Below are positions 1 through 5,619 of a stretch of 5,619 bases of DNA, in pieces. Position 1 is the first letter of the stretch, and every line of letters begins with the position of its first letter. The notes under the pieces were generated by a model that saw nothing but the letters and a program-made list of their open reading frames with translations, was not told where the DNA came from and searched no databases. This DNA comes from Desulfobulbaceae bacterium (GTDB lineage Bacteria > Desulfobacterota > Desulfobulbia > Desulfobulbales > Desulfocapsaceae): the NCBI GenBank assembly GCA_027067035.1, contig JAMOMO010000306.1:1-5619 (forward strand), read 5' to 3'. A program made the position numbers and the translations under genes.

Positions 1-725
1 CCGTCTTTTTCCGTATCAATGGTGTGGATCTCTCCCGACTCAATGGTATCACTGATGATGCCCTGCCAGGAGTCCAGTGTCCGGGGCAGTTTTTCATCGG
101 TGTCCACATCATGGGTTGAGAGAAGCTTCATTTCATCGTCGATTTTACCGTAGACGGCTCCGGCCGTGATACAGGTGGCATCCACAAAGTATTTCAGGAT
201 GATGTCGGAGGTTGTGTCAAGGTCGACGTTGGCCGAGAGGTTGGAGCTGATCCCTCTGAAACTGGCTTCGTGGATCAGGCGCTGCTCAACGGTCTTGCTC
301 ATAATATTGAATGCCTGGGTGACCTGACCGATCATGTCTTTTGTCTTTACTTCTATTTCGTAGCTCCCTGCATGGGGCTGCCCGCTGAACATGGCGGCGC
401 TTATCTGTTTGTTGACCTTGGTCATTCCCTTGACGAGAAACTGCAGCTGTTTTGACACAACAAGTGAAAAGAGAACGTAGTTGGCAATTCCCACGGTGAT
501 TCCTGCTGCAATACACATGAGAGTGAAGCTCAGGGTGATGGTATGGACATCCTCAAAATAGACCTTGATGAGGGCCGGGAACACTGCACCCACGCTGAGC
601 CCGAAGGTGACCATACTGAAGAAGAGAATGCGAAAAACATTCTGTTTTTTTGATTGCAAACAGAGGGGATTGTCCTGATGATCTTTTTCAGGCTGCTGTT
701 CACGGTCTGCTGATTGTTCTGTCAT
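1..725 (-). CDS. Membrane HAMP-GAF signalling protein, N-terminal part (gene runs off the left edge)
   Basis: The first 241 codons of a longer gene; no stop occurs before the window edge. A charged, hydrophilic N-terminus (residues 1-29) precedes two hydrophobic segments at about 31-57 and 64-90. Only a few residues lie between them, so there is no extracytoplasmic sensor domain. Residues about 90-150 look like a HAMP linker: an amphipathic helix, a Gly-containing connector, then KDMIGQVTQAFNIMSKTVEQ, matching the usual D-x-I-G-x-[LV]-x-x-A-F-N-x-M pattern. From about 153 the sequence has the helix and strand pattern of a GAF domain, cut by the edge. Families with this layout include sensor kinases, diguanylate cyclases and phosphatases, so the output activity cannot be told. 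The gene starts 15 bp after the dnaE stop, in the same frame. The ATG has no clear Shine-Dalgarno, which suggests coupling to dnaE translation. HAMP is fairly certain, GAF likely, final function unknown. Confidence 0.85.
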   Translation of the reverse strand, partial: MTEQSADREQQPEKDHQDNPLCLQSKKQNVFRILFFSMVTFGLSVGAVFPALIKVYFEDVHTITLSFTLMCIAAGITVGIANYVLFSLVVSKQLQFLVKGMTKVNKQISAAMFSGQPHAGSYEIEVKTKDMIGQVTQAFNIMSKTVEQRLIHEASFRGISSNLSANVDLDTTSDIILKYFVDATCITAGAVYGKIDDEMKLLSTHDVDTDEKLPRTLDSWQGIISDTIESGEIHTIDTEKD

Positions 726-740
726 GGCAATTTTCAGTTT

Positions 741-3700
741 CTATGATCTGCCCTGGCCCCAGCGTTTACGTGGAGTGCTTGTGAGGGTTTTTTTCTTGTA
801 GGAAAGCGCTTTGTAGCCAAGTATTTCTTCCGTCTCATTTGTGAATTCGCGGCAGGGGCGGACCGTTAAATCTTTTAAAATCTCTATGTCCACCTCGCCC
901 TGTCCGGGAAAGTGCATGGTGAGCAGAAGGGGACAGGTGCCGTGGTAGCGATAGAGGATCTGCTTGAGGGACTCAAGCCGTTTTCTGCTGATCTTTTCAC
1001 TGTTCAATTTGATGTTGATTGATTCTGTATGGGTTTCCCTTGCAGCAGGGAGCAGTTCAATGGATTCCGCGATGATCTTTGGCCCCCGCTCATCGTTCTG
1101 CACCGTACCCTGAACAATAATGGTCTCTGTGGACGACAGTAACGGATAGCATTCTGCAAAGGTGTTCGGGAAGACGATCACTTCCACGGCATTCAGGAGA
1201 TCCTCCACGGTGATGAAGGCCATGGGATCTCCTTTTTTGCTCTTGAGCTGTTTGCAGCTTCGAATGAGTCCGCCGATGCGAACGGGTTGATCTTCACCGA
1301 ACTCAGCAAGTCCTGCAATGTCAGTATCTGCTATGGTTCTGATCTCATGAATATCCTCATCCAGGGGATGTCCGGTGATATAAAATCCAACGGTTTCTTT
1401 TTCCCTGGTGAGTCGTTCCCGTTCATTCCATTCCGGAATATCAGGTATTACGATACCGCTTTTATCTGTGGTGTCCGTATCCGGTGAGATGGAAAAGAGT
1501 GACATCTGGCCACTCTGTTTATCACGCTGCACTGCCTTGGCCTTGTCCATGGCCTGGTCCACAATCGCCATGAGCTGCGAACGTCTGCAGCCGACGGAAT
1601 CAAAGGATCCCGATTTGATAAGGCTTTCGATAACCCGCGAGTTGACTTTTCGTGAATCAACCCTGTTGCAGAAATCCTCAAGGGAGGTGTATTTACCGTT
1701 TTCCTCCCGCTCCTCTATGATGGACTGGAGTGCGGATTTCCCAACATTTTTCACCGCTGCAAGTCCGAAACGGATACGGTCGTTATGTACTGAGAAGTCG
1801 ATGATCGACTCATTGATATCAGGGGGAAGCACTTCAATGGAATGTTCACGGCACTCGTTGATATAGAGAACAACCTTGTCGGTGTTGTTCATGTCACATG
1901 AAAGCAGTGCGGCCATGAACTGTGCAGGATAGTGGGCTTTCAGGTATGCGGTCTGATACGAGATCAGGGCGTATGCTGCCGAATGGGATTTGTTGAAACC
2001 GTACCCGGCAAATTTCGCCATCAGATCAAAGACATATTCCGCTTTTTTCTCATCAATGTTGTTCTTTCTGGCCCCGGCCATGAACTTGACCTTTTCTTCA
2101 TCCATGACCTCGACAATCTTTTTTCCCATGGCACGGCGCAGGATATCAGCATCACCAAGACTGTAACTGGCAAGGATATTGGCAATCTTCATCACCTGCT
2201 CCTGATAGACGATAACGCCGTAGGTTTCTTCAAGAACGGGTTTGAGCTGCGGGAGCGGGTAGTTTGCGGTGGCCCTGCCATGCTTGGTTTCAACGAAATC
2301 GTCAACCATGCCGGAGTCGAGTGGTCCCGGACGATAGAGGGCAACAAGGGCGATTAAATCACTGAACTGCTCCGGGGCCATCTTGACGAGAAGTTCCCGC
2401 ATTCCGGAACTCTCCAGCTGGAAGACACCCAGGGCATCACCTGAGCAGAGGAGCTCAAAGGTTTTTATGTCATCCATTGGAAGACCGTTGATGTCCAGGT
2501 CGATACCGATGTCGGATTTGATATGTTTGAGTGCGTAATCAATGACGGTGAGGGTCTTGAGTCCAAGAAAGTCAAATTTGATAAGACCTGTCATCTCAGT
2601 ATGTTTCATGTCATACTGGGTGAGGGTCTCACCGTCTTTCCCCTTACAGGTGGGCAGGTATTCCACCATGGGCTTCGGGGAAACCACCACACCTGCGGCG
2701 TGGGTGGAGGTGTGTCGGGCAAGGCCTTCCAGGGTCTGGGCAACTTTGATCAGCTCAGCGATTCGCGGATCTTTATTTGCGGCTTCAGCAATTCGCGGCT
2801 CTTCGTCAATGGCCTTGTCGATGGTCATTTTCAGGGCATCGGGGACCAGTTTGGCTATTTTATCGACCTCACTGAAGGGGATGTCAAGGGCCCGGCCAAC
2901 ATCACGGATGACTCCCTTTGCCTTCATTGATCCGTAGGTGATGATCTGTGCCACATGCGGGGCTCCGCCATATTTCTGGCGGACATATTCAATGACTTCA
3001 CCCCGCCTGTCCTGACAGAAATCGACGTCAAAGTCAGGCATGCTCACCCGTTCGGGATTGAGAAAACGCTCAAAAATAAGGCCGTAGGGAATGGGGTCGA
3101 TATTGGTTATGCGCATGGCATAGGCGGCAAGGCTTCCGGCACCTGACCCCCTGCCGGGACCAACCGGAATATCATGGTCAATGGCCCAGTTGATAAAATC
3201 TGCAACAATGAGAAAATAGCCGGGAAACCCCATGGAGTTGATGATATCAAGCTCAAACTCAAGGCGTTTTTTATACTGTTCTTCAACTTCTTTACTGAAT
3301 GTTCCGGCAACCCGCATGGCGGCAAAACGCTCTTTCAAACCGTCCCAGCAGGCGTTGACAAACATGCTTTCCAGGGTTTCCCCTTCAGGGACGGGAAATT
3401 CGGGAAAATGGTAGCCTTCCAGGTCAATTTCAAGGTTGCAGCGTTCTGCAACTTCACGGGTGTTGGCAACGGCCTCCGGGTAGGCTCTGAAGCTCTGCTG
3501 CATCTCTTCGGGACTTTTAAAATAGAATGTGTCCGATGAAAAACAGAAATGTTTCGGGTCGTTTATGGTTTTTCCGGTCTGGATACAGAGAAGGACCTCA
3601 TGGGCGTGAGCATCTTCCCGGTTCAGATAGTGGCAGTCGTTGGTTGCGACAAGCTTGATTCCAAGTTCCTCTGCGATCTTCACGAGGCCTTTATTGGCTA

Positions 3701-4253
3701 CCTTCTGCTCAGGAATGGAGTTCTCCTGGATCTCAAGATAGAAACGATCACCAAATATATTCCGGTATTTCAGGGCTTTCTCGCGTGCGGCGGCAAGTCC
3801 TTTGTGGACCACAAACCAGGGCACTTCACCATGAAGGCAGGCACTGAGACAGATCAGCCCCTCATTGTGACTTTTAAGGACCTCCATGTCGATTCTGGGC
3901 CTGGAGTAAAAGCCTTCAAACTGCGCGATGCCGGCAAGCTTCATCAGGTTCTGGTAACCTGTGTAGTTCATGGCAAGCAGAACAATATGAAAGGCCTTGG
4001 TGGGTGCCGTGGCATCCCTTTCAGTCCGGTGTCCGGGGGCGATGTAGAACTCGCAGCCGACAATGGGTTTGATCCCCTTTGCCTTTGCCTTGAGATAAAA
4101 TTCAAGGGCACCGTACATGGCACCATGATCGGTCATGGCAACGGAGTCCATCCCATATTCCTTACATTTGGCAAGGAGATCTGGAATTCGTATGGCCCCG
4201 TCAAGGAGGCTGTACTGGGTATGGACGTGGAGGTGGGTGAAGCCTGCGGTCAT
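741..4253 (-). CDS. dnaE: DNA polymerase III subunit alpha (DnaE1 type)
   Basis: Catalytic subunit of the replicative DNA polymerase III holoenzyme, complete at 1170 residues (E. coli DnaE is 1160). The N-terminal PHP domain (about 5-215) keeps H9, H11, D18, H43, E68, H89, C139, D206 and H208, the full set of metal ligands. The polymerase core has the Gly-rich GPGRGSGAGS at 365-374, the catalytic PDFDVDF at 406-412 (D407 and D409, equivalent to E. coli D401 and D403) and the third aspartate D561 in FDFLGLK. YRPGPLDSGM (640-649), TYGVIVYQEQVM (677-688) and FAGYGFNKSHSAAY (748-761) are further family motifs. A helix-hairpin-helix lies near 828-850, QMSLF at 916-920 matches the beta-clamp-binding pentamer, and an OB fold spans about 990-1065. 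The tail after about 1080 should be the tau-binding region. The ATG is preceded by AAAGGA, 9 nt upstream, and lies one codon after the lipoprotein stop. No truncation or frameshift is visible. Confidence 0.98.
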   Translation of the reverse strand: MTAGFTHLHVHTQYSLLDGAIRIPDLLAKCKEYGMDSVAMTDHGAMYGALEFYLKAKAKGIKPIVGCEFYIAPGHRTERDATAPTKAFHIVLLAMNYTGYQNLMKLAGIAQFEGFYSRPRIDMEVLKSHNEGLICLSACLHGEVPWFVVHKGLAAAREKALKYRNIFGDRFYLEIQENSIPEQKVANKGLVKIAEELGIKLVATNDCHYLNREDAHAHEVLLCIQTGKTINDPKHFCFSSDTFYFKSPEEMQQSFRAYPEAVANTREVAERCNLEIDLEGYHFPEFPVPEGETLESMFVNACWDGLKERFAAMRVAGTFSKEVEEQYKKRLEFELDIINSMGFPGYFLIVADFINWAIDHDIPVGPGRGSGAGSLAAYAMRITNIDPIPYGLIFERFLNPERVSMPDFDVDFCQDRRGEVIEYVRQKYGGAPHVAQIITYGSMKAKGVIRDVGRALDIPFSEVDKIAKLVPDALKMTIDKAIDEEPRIAEAANKDPRIAELIKVAQTLEGLARHTSTHAAGVVVSPKPMVEYLPTCKGKDGETLTQYDMKHTEMTGLIKFDFLGLKTLTVIDYALKHIKSDIGIDLDINGLPMDDIKTFELLCSGDALGVFQLESSGMRELLVKMAPEQFSDLIALVALYRPGPLDSGMVDDFVETKHGRATANYPLPQLKPVLEETYGVIVYQEQVMKIANILASYSLGDADILRRAMGKKIVEVMDEEKVKFMAGARKNNIDEKKAEYVFDLMAKFAGYGFNKSHSAAYALISYQTAYLKAHYPAQFMAALLSCDMNNTDKVVLYINECREHSIEVLPPDINESIIDFSVHNDRIRFGLAAVKNVGKSALQSIIEEREENGKYTSLEDFCNRVDSRKVNSRVIESLIKSGSFDSVGCRRSQLMAIVDQAMDKAKAVQRDKQSGQMSLFSISPDTDTTDKSGIVIPDIPEWNERERLTREKETVGFYITGHPLDEDIHEIRTIADTDIAGLAEFGEDQPVRIGGLIRSCKQLKSKKGDPMAFITVEDLLNAVEVIVFPNTFAECYPLLSSTETIIVQGTVQNDERGPKIIAESIELLPAARETHTESINIKLNSEKISRKRLESLKQILYRYHGTCPLLLTMHFPGQGEVDIEILKDLTVRPCREFTNETEEILGYKALSYKKKTLTSTPRKRWGQGRS

Positions 4254-4256
4254 CTG

Positions 4257-5186
4257 TTACAGTCCTTTTGCACCTTCTGTAAGGGTCTTGTCAAGTATGC
4301 AACCGGTCATTGTGGCGCCGGTGAAGTCGGCCTGAATCAGGTTGGCACCGCTCAAGTCACTGCCGGAGAGGTCCGCGTTTCGGAGATTGGCACCGGGGAG
4401 ATTGGCGCTGAGCAGTGTTGCTCCTGAGAGGTCGGCACCCTCAAGGTTGGCCCTTCTCAGGTTGGCACGACTCAGATCGGCTCCCCTCAGGTTGGCTCCT
4501 CTCAGGTTGGCACCCACCAGATTGGCCTGGCGCAGATCGGCCTGTTCAAAGTTACAGCCGGCACAATCTTTTGCCATGGTTTTGACGGTGTGTTTCACCT
4601 CTTCCTTGGTTGCAGTGGAAAATTGCGGTACAGCAGCAGGTGTTGTCACCGGTGGCGCAGGGGAGACAGTCTCACGGGTATAGTCAGTTTGAGGGACTTC
4701 CTTGCCACGGGCCATGGACTCACGGACATAGACCGGCTTCTTGTCCTTTTTGGTCTTGATTTTCATCCTCTGCGAGTTGCCGGGGGAAACCGTTGCAGTA
4801 TAGGCCAGTGCACCGTTTGAGGTGAAAAACATATACTCATCTTTGTCAACATCCTTGTATATTGAGTAGCAGTTGACATCACCGAAATACCATATACTGA
4901 ATCTCAGGCAGAGCTTTCCGTCGCTGCTGATATCCCAGTTTCCATAATCAAAATTCTCGTTAAACACTGAACTTGCAGACATGGAGCCGTCTTCGCTGAA
5001 ATAGATGTGGGAATCGAAGTCCGAGGAAATAAGCCGGAGGGTGTTATTGGTGCTCAGGTTATAAATCTCCTGTGCGTCCAGCCGGGGAGACCCCTGTTCC
5101 TGCGCATTCTTTTCAGTGGAGGCTGCACAGCTGACAAGGAGAAGGAGGATGAAAGGGTATATTATTTTCAACAGATGGCTGTTCAA
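4257..5186 (-). CDS. Pentapeptide-repeat lipoprotein
   Basis: Predicted lipoprotein of 309 residues from the chosen TTG start (numbering here). A short n-region is followed by a hydrophobic stretch and the lipobox LVSC, with the lipidated cysteine at 20. Alanine at +2 suggests outer-membrane sorting in a Gram-negative host. Residues about 35-135 form a compact domain with GNWDISSDGKLCLRF and a second cysteine at 106, perhaps a disulfide with C93. It vaguely recalls small W/C domains of unknown function such as DUF995 (from memory, unverified). A Pro/Thr-rich linker (about 145-195) leads to CAGC and 18 unbroken pentapeptides (211-300) of A(D/N)LxG type, expected to fold as a right-handed four-sided beta-helix of about 4.5 coils. 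The function is unknown. Cytoplasmic relatives such as Qnr and MfpA mimic DNA and bind gyrase, but the export signal argues against that here. A TTG 15 bp further upstream (5201) would give 314 residues but has no ribosome site. The stop lies 3 bp from dnaE, so co-transcription is likely. Confidence 0.9.
   Translation of the reverse strand: MNSHLLKIIYPFILLLLVSCAASTEKNAQEQGSPRLDAQEIYNLSTNNTLRLISSDFDSHIYFSEDGSMSASSVFNENFDYGNWDISSDGKLCLRFSIWYFGDVNCYSIYKDVDKDEYMFFTSNGALAYTATVSPGNSQRMKIKTKKDKKPVYVRESMARGKEVPQTDYTRETVSPAPPVTTPAAVPQFSTATKEEVKHTVKTMAKDCAGCNFEQADLRQANLVGANLRGANLRGADLSRANLRRANLEGADLSGATLLSANLPGANLRNADLSGSDLSGANLIQADFTGATMTGCILDKTLTEGAKGL
4263..4268 (-). promoter_or_regulatory. Shine-Dalgarno of dnaE
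   Basis: The minus strand reads AAAGGA, then 9 nt, then the dnaE ATG. The site lies within the last codons of the lipoprotein gene, so ribosomes ending that gene cover it. This supports the dnaE start and translational coupling. Confidence 0.7.
4287..4556 (-). repeat. 18 tandem 15-bp units encoding pentapeptide repeats
   Basis: Ninety codons of the lipoprotein gene form 18 consecutive five-residue units, from CNFEQ through ADLRQ, ANLVG, ANLRG and similar to CILDK. The central position is Leu in most units (Phe, Met or Ile in four) and the preceding pair is mostly Ala-Asp or Ala-Asn. The DNA is visibly periodic at 15 bp: GTTGGC recurs on the plus strand. That periodicity also creates spurious open frames on the opposite strand. 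The near-identical ANLRG units could allow slippage in multiples of 15 bp, which would change coil number without breaking the frame. Confidence 0.95.
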
Positions 5187-5193
5187 GGTAATT

Positions 5194-5197
5194 CTCC
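5194..5197 (-). promoter_or_regulatory. Shine-Dalgarno that decides the lipoprotein start
   Basis: The minus strand reads GCGGAGA with GGAG 7 nt before the TTG at 5186-5184. The alternative in-frame TTG at 5201-5199 has only CACCTCAAA before it, and no ATG or GTG occurs in frame between the gap and the lipobox. The 5186 start is therefore preferred, although either gives a workable signal peptide. Confidence 0.6.
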
Positions 5198-5216
5198 GCA
5201 ATTTGAGGTGAACAAA

Positions 5217-5222
5217 AGTATA
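5217..5222 (-). promoter_or_regulatory. Possible sigma-70-type -10 box of the operon
   Basis: The minus strand reads TATACT, five of six matches to TATAAT, placing a start site some 20-25 nt before the lipoprotein TTG. No good -35 hexamer is seen 16-18 bp upstream, so this is a weak call. It could also be an activator-dependent promoter or a chance match. Confidence 0.25.
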
Positions 5223-5223
5223 T

Positions 5224-5240
5224 TTCAGATCTAAGCTGAA
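5224..5240. promoter_or_regulatory. Imperfect dyad TTCAG-N7-CTGAA
   Basis: A 17-bp dyad centred on 5232 in which six of eight base pairs are symmetric. It lies immediately upstream of the possible -10 box, in the position of a promoter spacer, where a dimeric regulator could bind. The arms are only 5 bp, so chance is a real alternative. Confidence 0.25.
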
Positions 5241-5401
5241 TCGTACCGGGCCGCTATGTACAGGAGAAGAGATAAAATCAGTTCAGCCCATAACAGCTGC
5301 TGCCGGATTGAGTCACGGATTCAGGTGTAAATATATACCATACTCACATGGACAATGCACAGTGAAAGCTTGAAAGAAATTACGGCTAAGTCCGAGAAAG
5401 A

Positions 5402-5416
5402 GCTGATAGTATCAGC
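5402..5416. promoter_or_regulatory. Perfect palindrome GCTGATA-G-TATCAGC
   Basis: Two exact 7-bp arms around one central base. A further TATCAG half-site at 5431-5436 starts 21 bp after the one at 5410, about two helical turns, with an AT-rich stretch between. The shape and the non-coding position fit an operator for a dimeric regulator. It lacks the long stem and U-tract of a terminator. The regulator is unknown. Confidence 0.4.
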
Positions 5417-5502
5417 AATACAATAAAATTTATCAGTCTGGCGGTGAAAGAAAATACCACACGGCTGTTGCATCCGGTAAAAAGAGTTAGTCGCACTGCC
5501 CG

Positions 5503-5524
5503 AAAACTACCACAAAGTGGCGGT
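5503..5524 (-). terminator. Weak candidate terminator of the upstream gene
   Basis: The minus strand reads ACCGCCAC, TTT, GTGGTAGT, then TTT. The inner four pairs (CCAC/GTGG) are perfect; the outer four include one wobble and one mismatch. The T-run is only four bases, the first being the last stem base. The hairpin lies about 40 nt after the stop of the upstream gene, a reasonable place, but the stem is poor. Confidence 0.3.
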
Positions 5525-5565
5525 GTTTGTCAAATGCCCCGCCGTGTCAGCGGCTGTACTTTGAT

Positions 5566-5619
5566 TCAGGCCTTGATGTTGAACCGTTCTTTCAACTTTT
5601 GATAGGAGACCAGGGTTTC
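5566..5619 (-). CDS. C-terminal tail of an unidentified protein (gene enters from the right edge)
   Basis: Seventeen codons and a TGA stop read ETLVSYQKLKERFNIKA. The mix of charged and aliphatic residues looks like a real amphipathic C-terminal helix, and what follows on the strand is non-coding, which fits a gene end. Seventeen open codons are common by chance, so this is a modest call and the product cannot be assigned. The gene would point the same way as the lipoprotein-dnaE operon, but about 380 bp separate them, so it is probably a distinct transcription unit. Confidence 0.5.
   Translation of the reverse strand, partial: ETLVSYQKLKERFNIKA

Larger units (their letters stand above)
5187..5565. 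other. Intergenic region with no convincing gene
   Basis: About 380 bp between the end of the upstream gene and the lipoprotein start. All frames are broken by stops or lack a plausible start; the best short reading is a 23-codon plus-strand ORF at 5355-5426 without a Shine-Dalgarno. The region is AT-rich in the middle (5325-5340 and 5417-5432). It holds a weak terminator-like hairpin near 5503-5524, a perfect palindrome at 5402-5416 and an imperfect dyad at 5224-5240. It is the natural place for the promoter of the lipoprotein-dnaE operon. Confidence 0.7.

Noticed and set aside
286..516. A 76-codon minus-strand open frame
   Set aside because: It is out of frame with the HAMP-GAF reading of the same DNA, which has transmembrane and domain character; this frame gives only Arg/Gln-rich sequence.
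3549..4427. A 292-codon open frame on the plus strand opposite dnaE and the lipoprotein gene
   Set aside because: It lies antisense to strongly conserved dnaE codons and the pentapeptide repeat. Its translation has no recognisable domain and it is explained by third-base bias on the coding strand.
4287..4556. The regular repeat considered as a CRISPR array or minisatellite
   Set aside because: The unit is 15 bp with no spacers, stays in frame and encodes the classic pentapeptide consensus.
4342..4683. Plus-strand open frame rich in RLAPLRLAP-type repeats
   Set aside because: It is the reverse reading of the 15-bp pentapeptide units, and the periodicity comes entirely from the lipoprotein gene.
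5330..5355. TATATT with TTGTCC upstream on the minus strand, considered as a promoter
   Set aside because: The spacer is only 14 bp, and shifting the -10 box to restore a normal spacer leaves a poor match to the consensus.
5355..5426. A 23-codon plus-strand ORF beginning MHSESLKE in the intergenic region
   Set aside because: It has no Shine-Dalgarno, is very short and overlaps the palindrome. The composition is plausible but nothing else supports it.
5539..5554. Short GC hairpin considered as the terminator of the upstream gene
   Set aside because: The stem is only four base pairs and no T-run follows it on the minus strand; the hairpin at 5503-5524 is a better, though still weak, candidate.

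Overview
The window reads as ordinary chromosome from a Gram-negative bacterium. All recognisable genes lie on the minus strand. They run right to left as: the end of an unidentified gene (5566-5619), a non-coding gap of about 380 bp, a pentapeptide-repeat lipoprotein (4257-5186), dnaE for the DNA polymerase III alpha subunit (741-4253), and the first 241 codons of a membrane HAMP-GAF protein (1-725). Type II lipobox processing, a DnaE1-type polymerase of 1170 residues and a HAMP-GAF sensor fit a Desulfobacterota (deltaproteobacterial) or related host. That placement is an impression from the protein sequences, not a phylogenetic result.

The three main genes are packed like an operon. Only one sense codon separates the lipoprotein stop from the dnaE ATG, and 15 bp separate dnaE from the membrane protein. 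All three share one reading frame, and no terminator-like hairpin was seen between them. dnaE has a good Shine-Dalgarno inside the end of the lipoprotein gene. The membrane protein has none that is obvious, so its translation may depend on dnaE.

Functionally, dnaE is the replicative polymerase. All nine PHP metal ligands are present, as is an internal clamp-binding motif (QMSLF). The lipoprotein joins a lipobox, a W/C-containing domain of about 100 residues and 18 uninterrupted pentapeptide repeats. Its export signal argues against a gyrase-mimic role. The partial gene is probably a membrane signalling protein whose output domain lies beyond the left edge.

The 5187-5565 gap probably holds the operon promoter. 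It contains a weak terminator candidate for the upstream gene, a perfect 7-bp-arm palindrome with a further half-site 21 bp away, and an imperfect dyad next to a possible -10 box. I see no mobile element, CRISPR array, RNA gene or clearly new system. The items most worth checking are the lipoprotein architecture beside dnaE, the intact PHP site and the palindromes.
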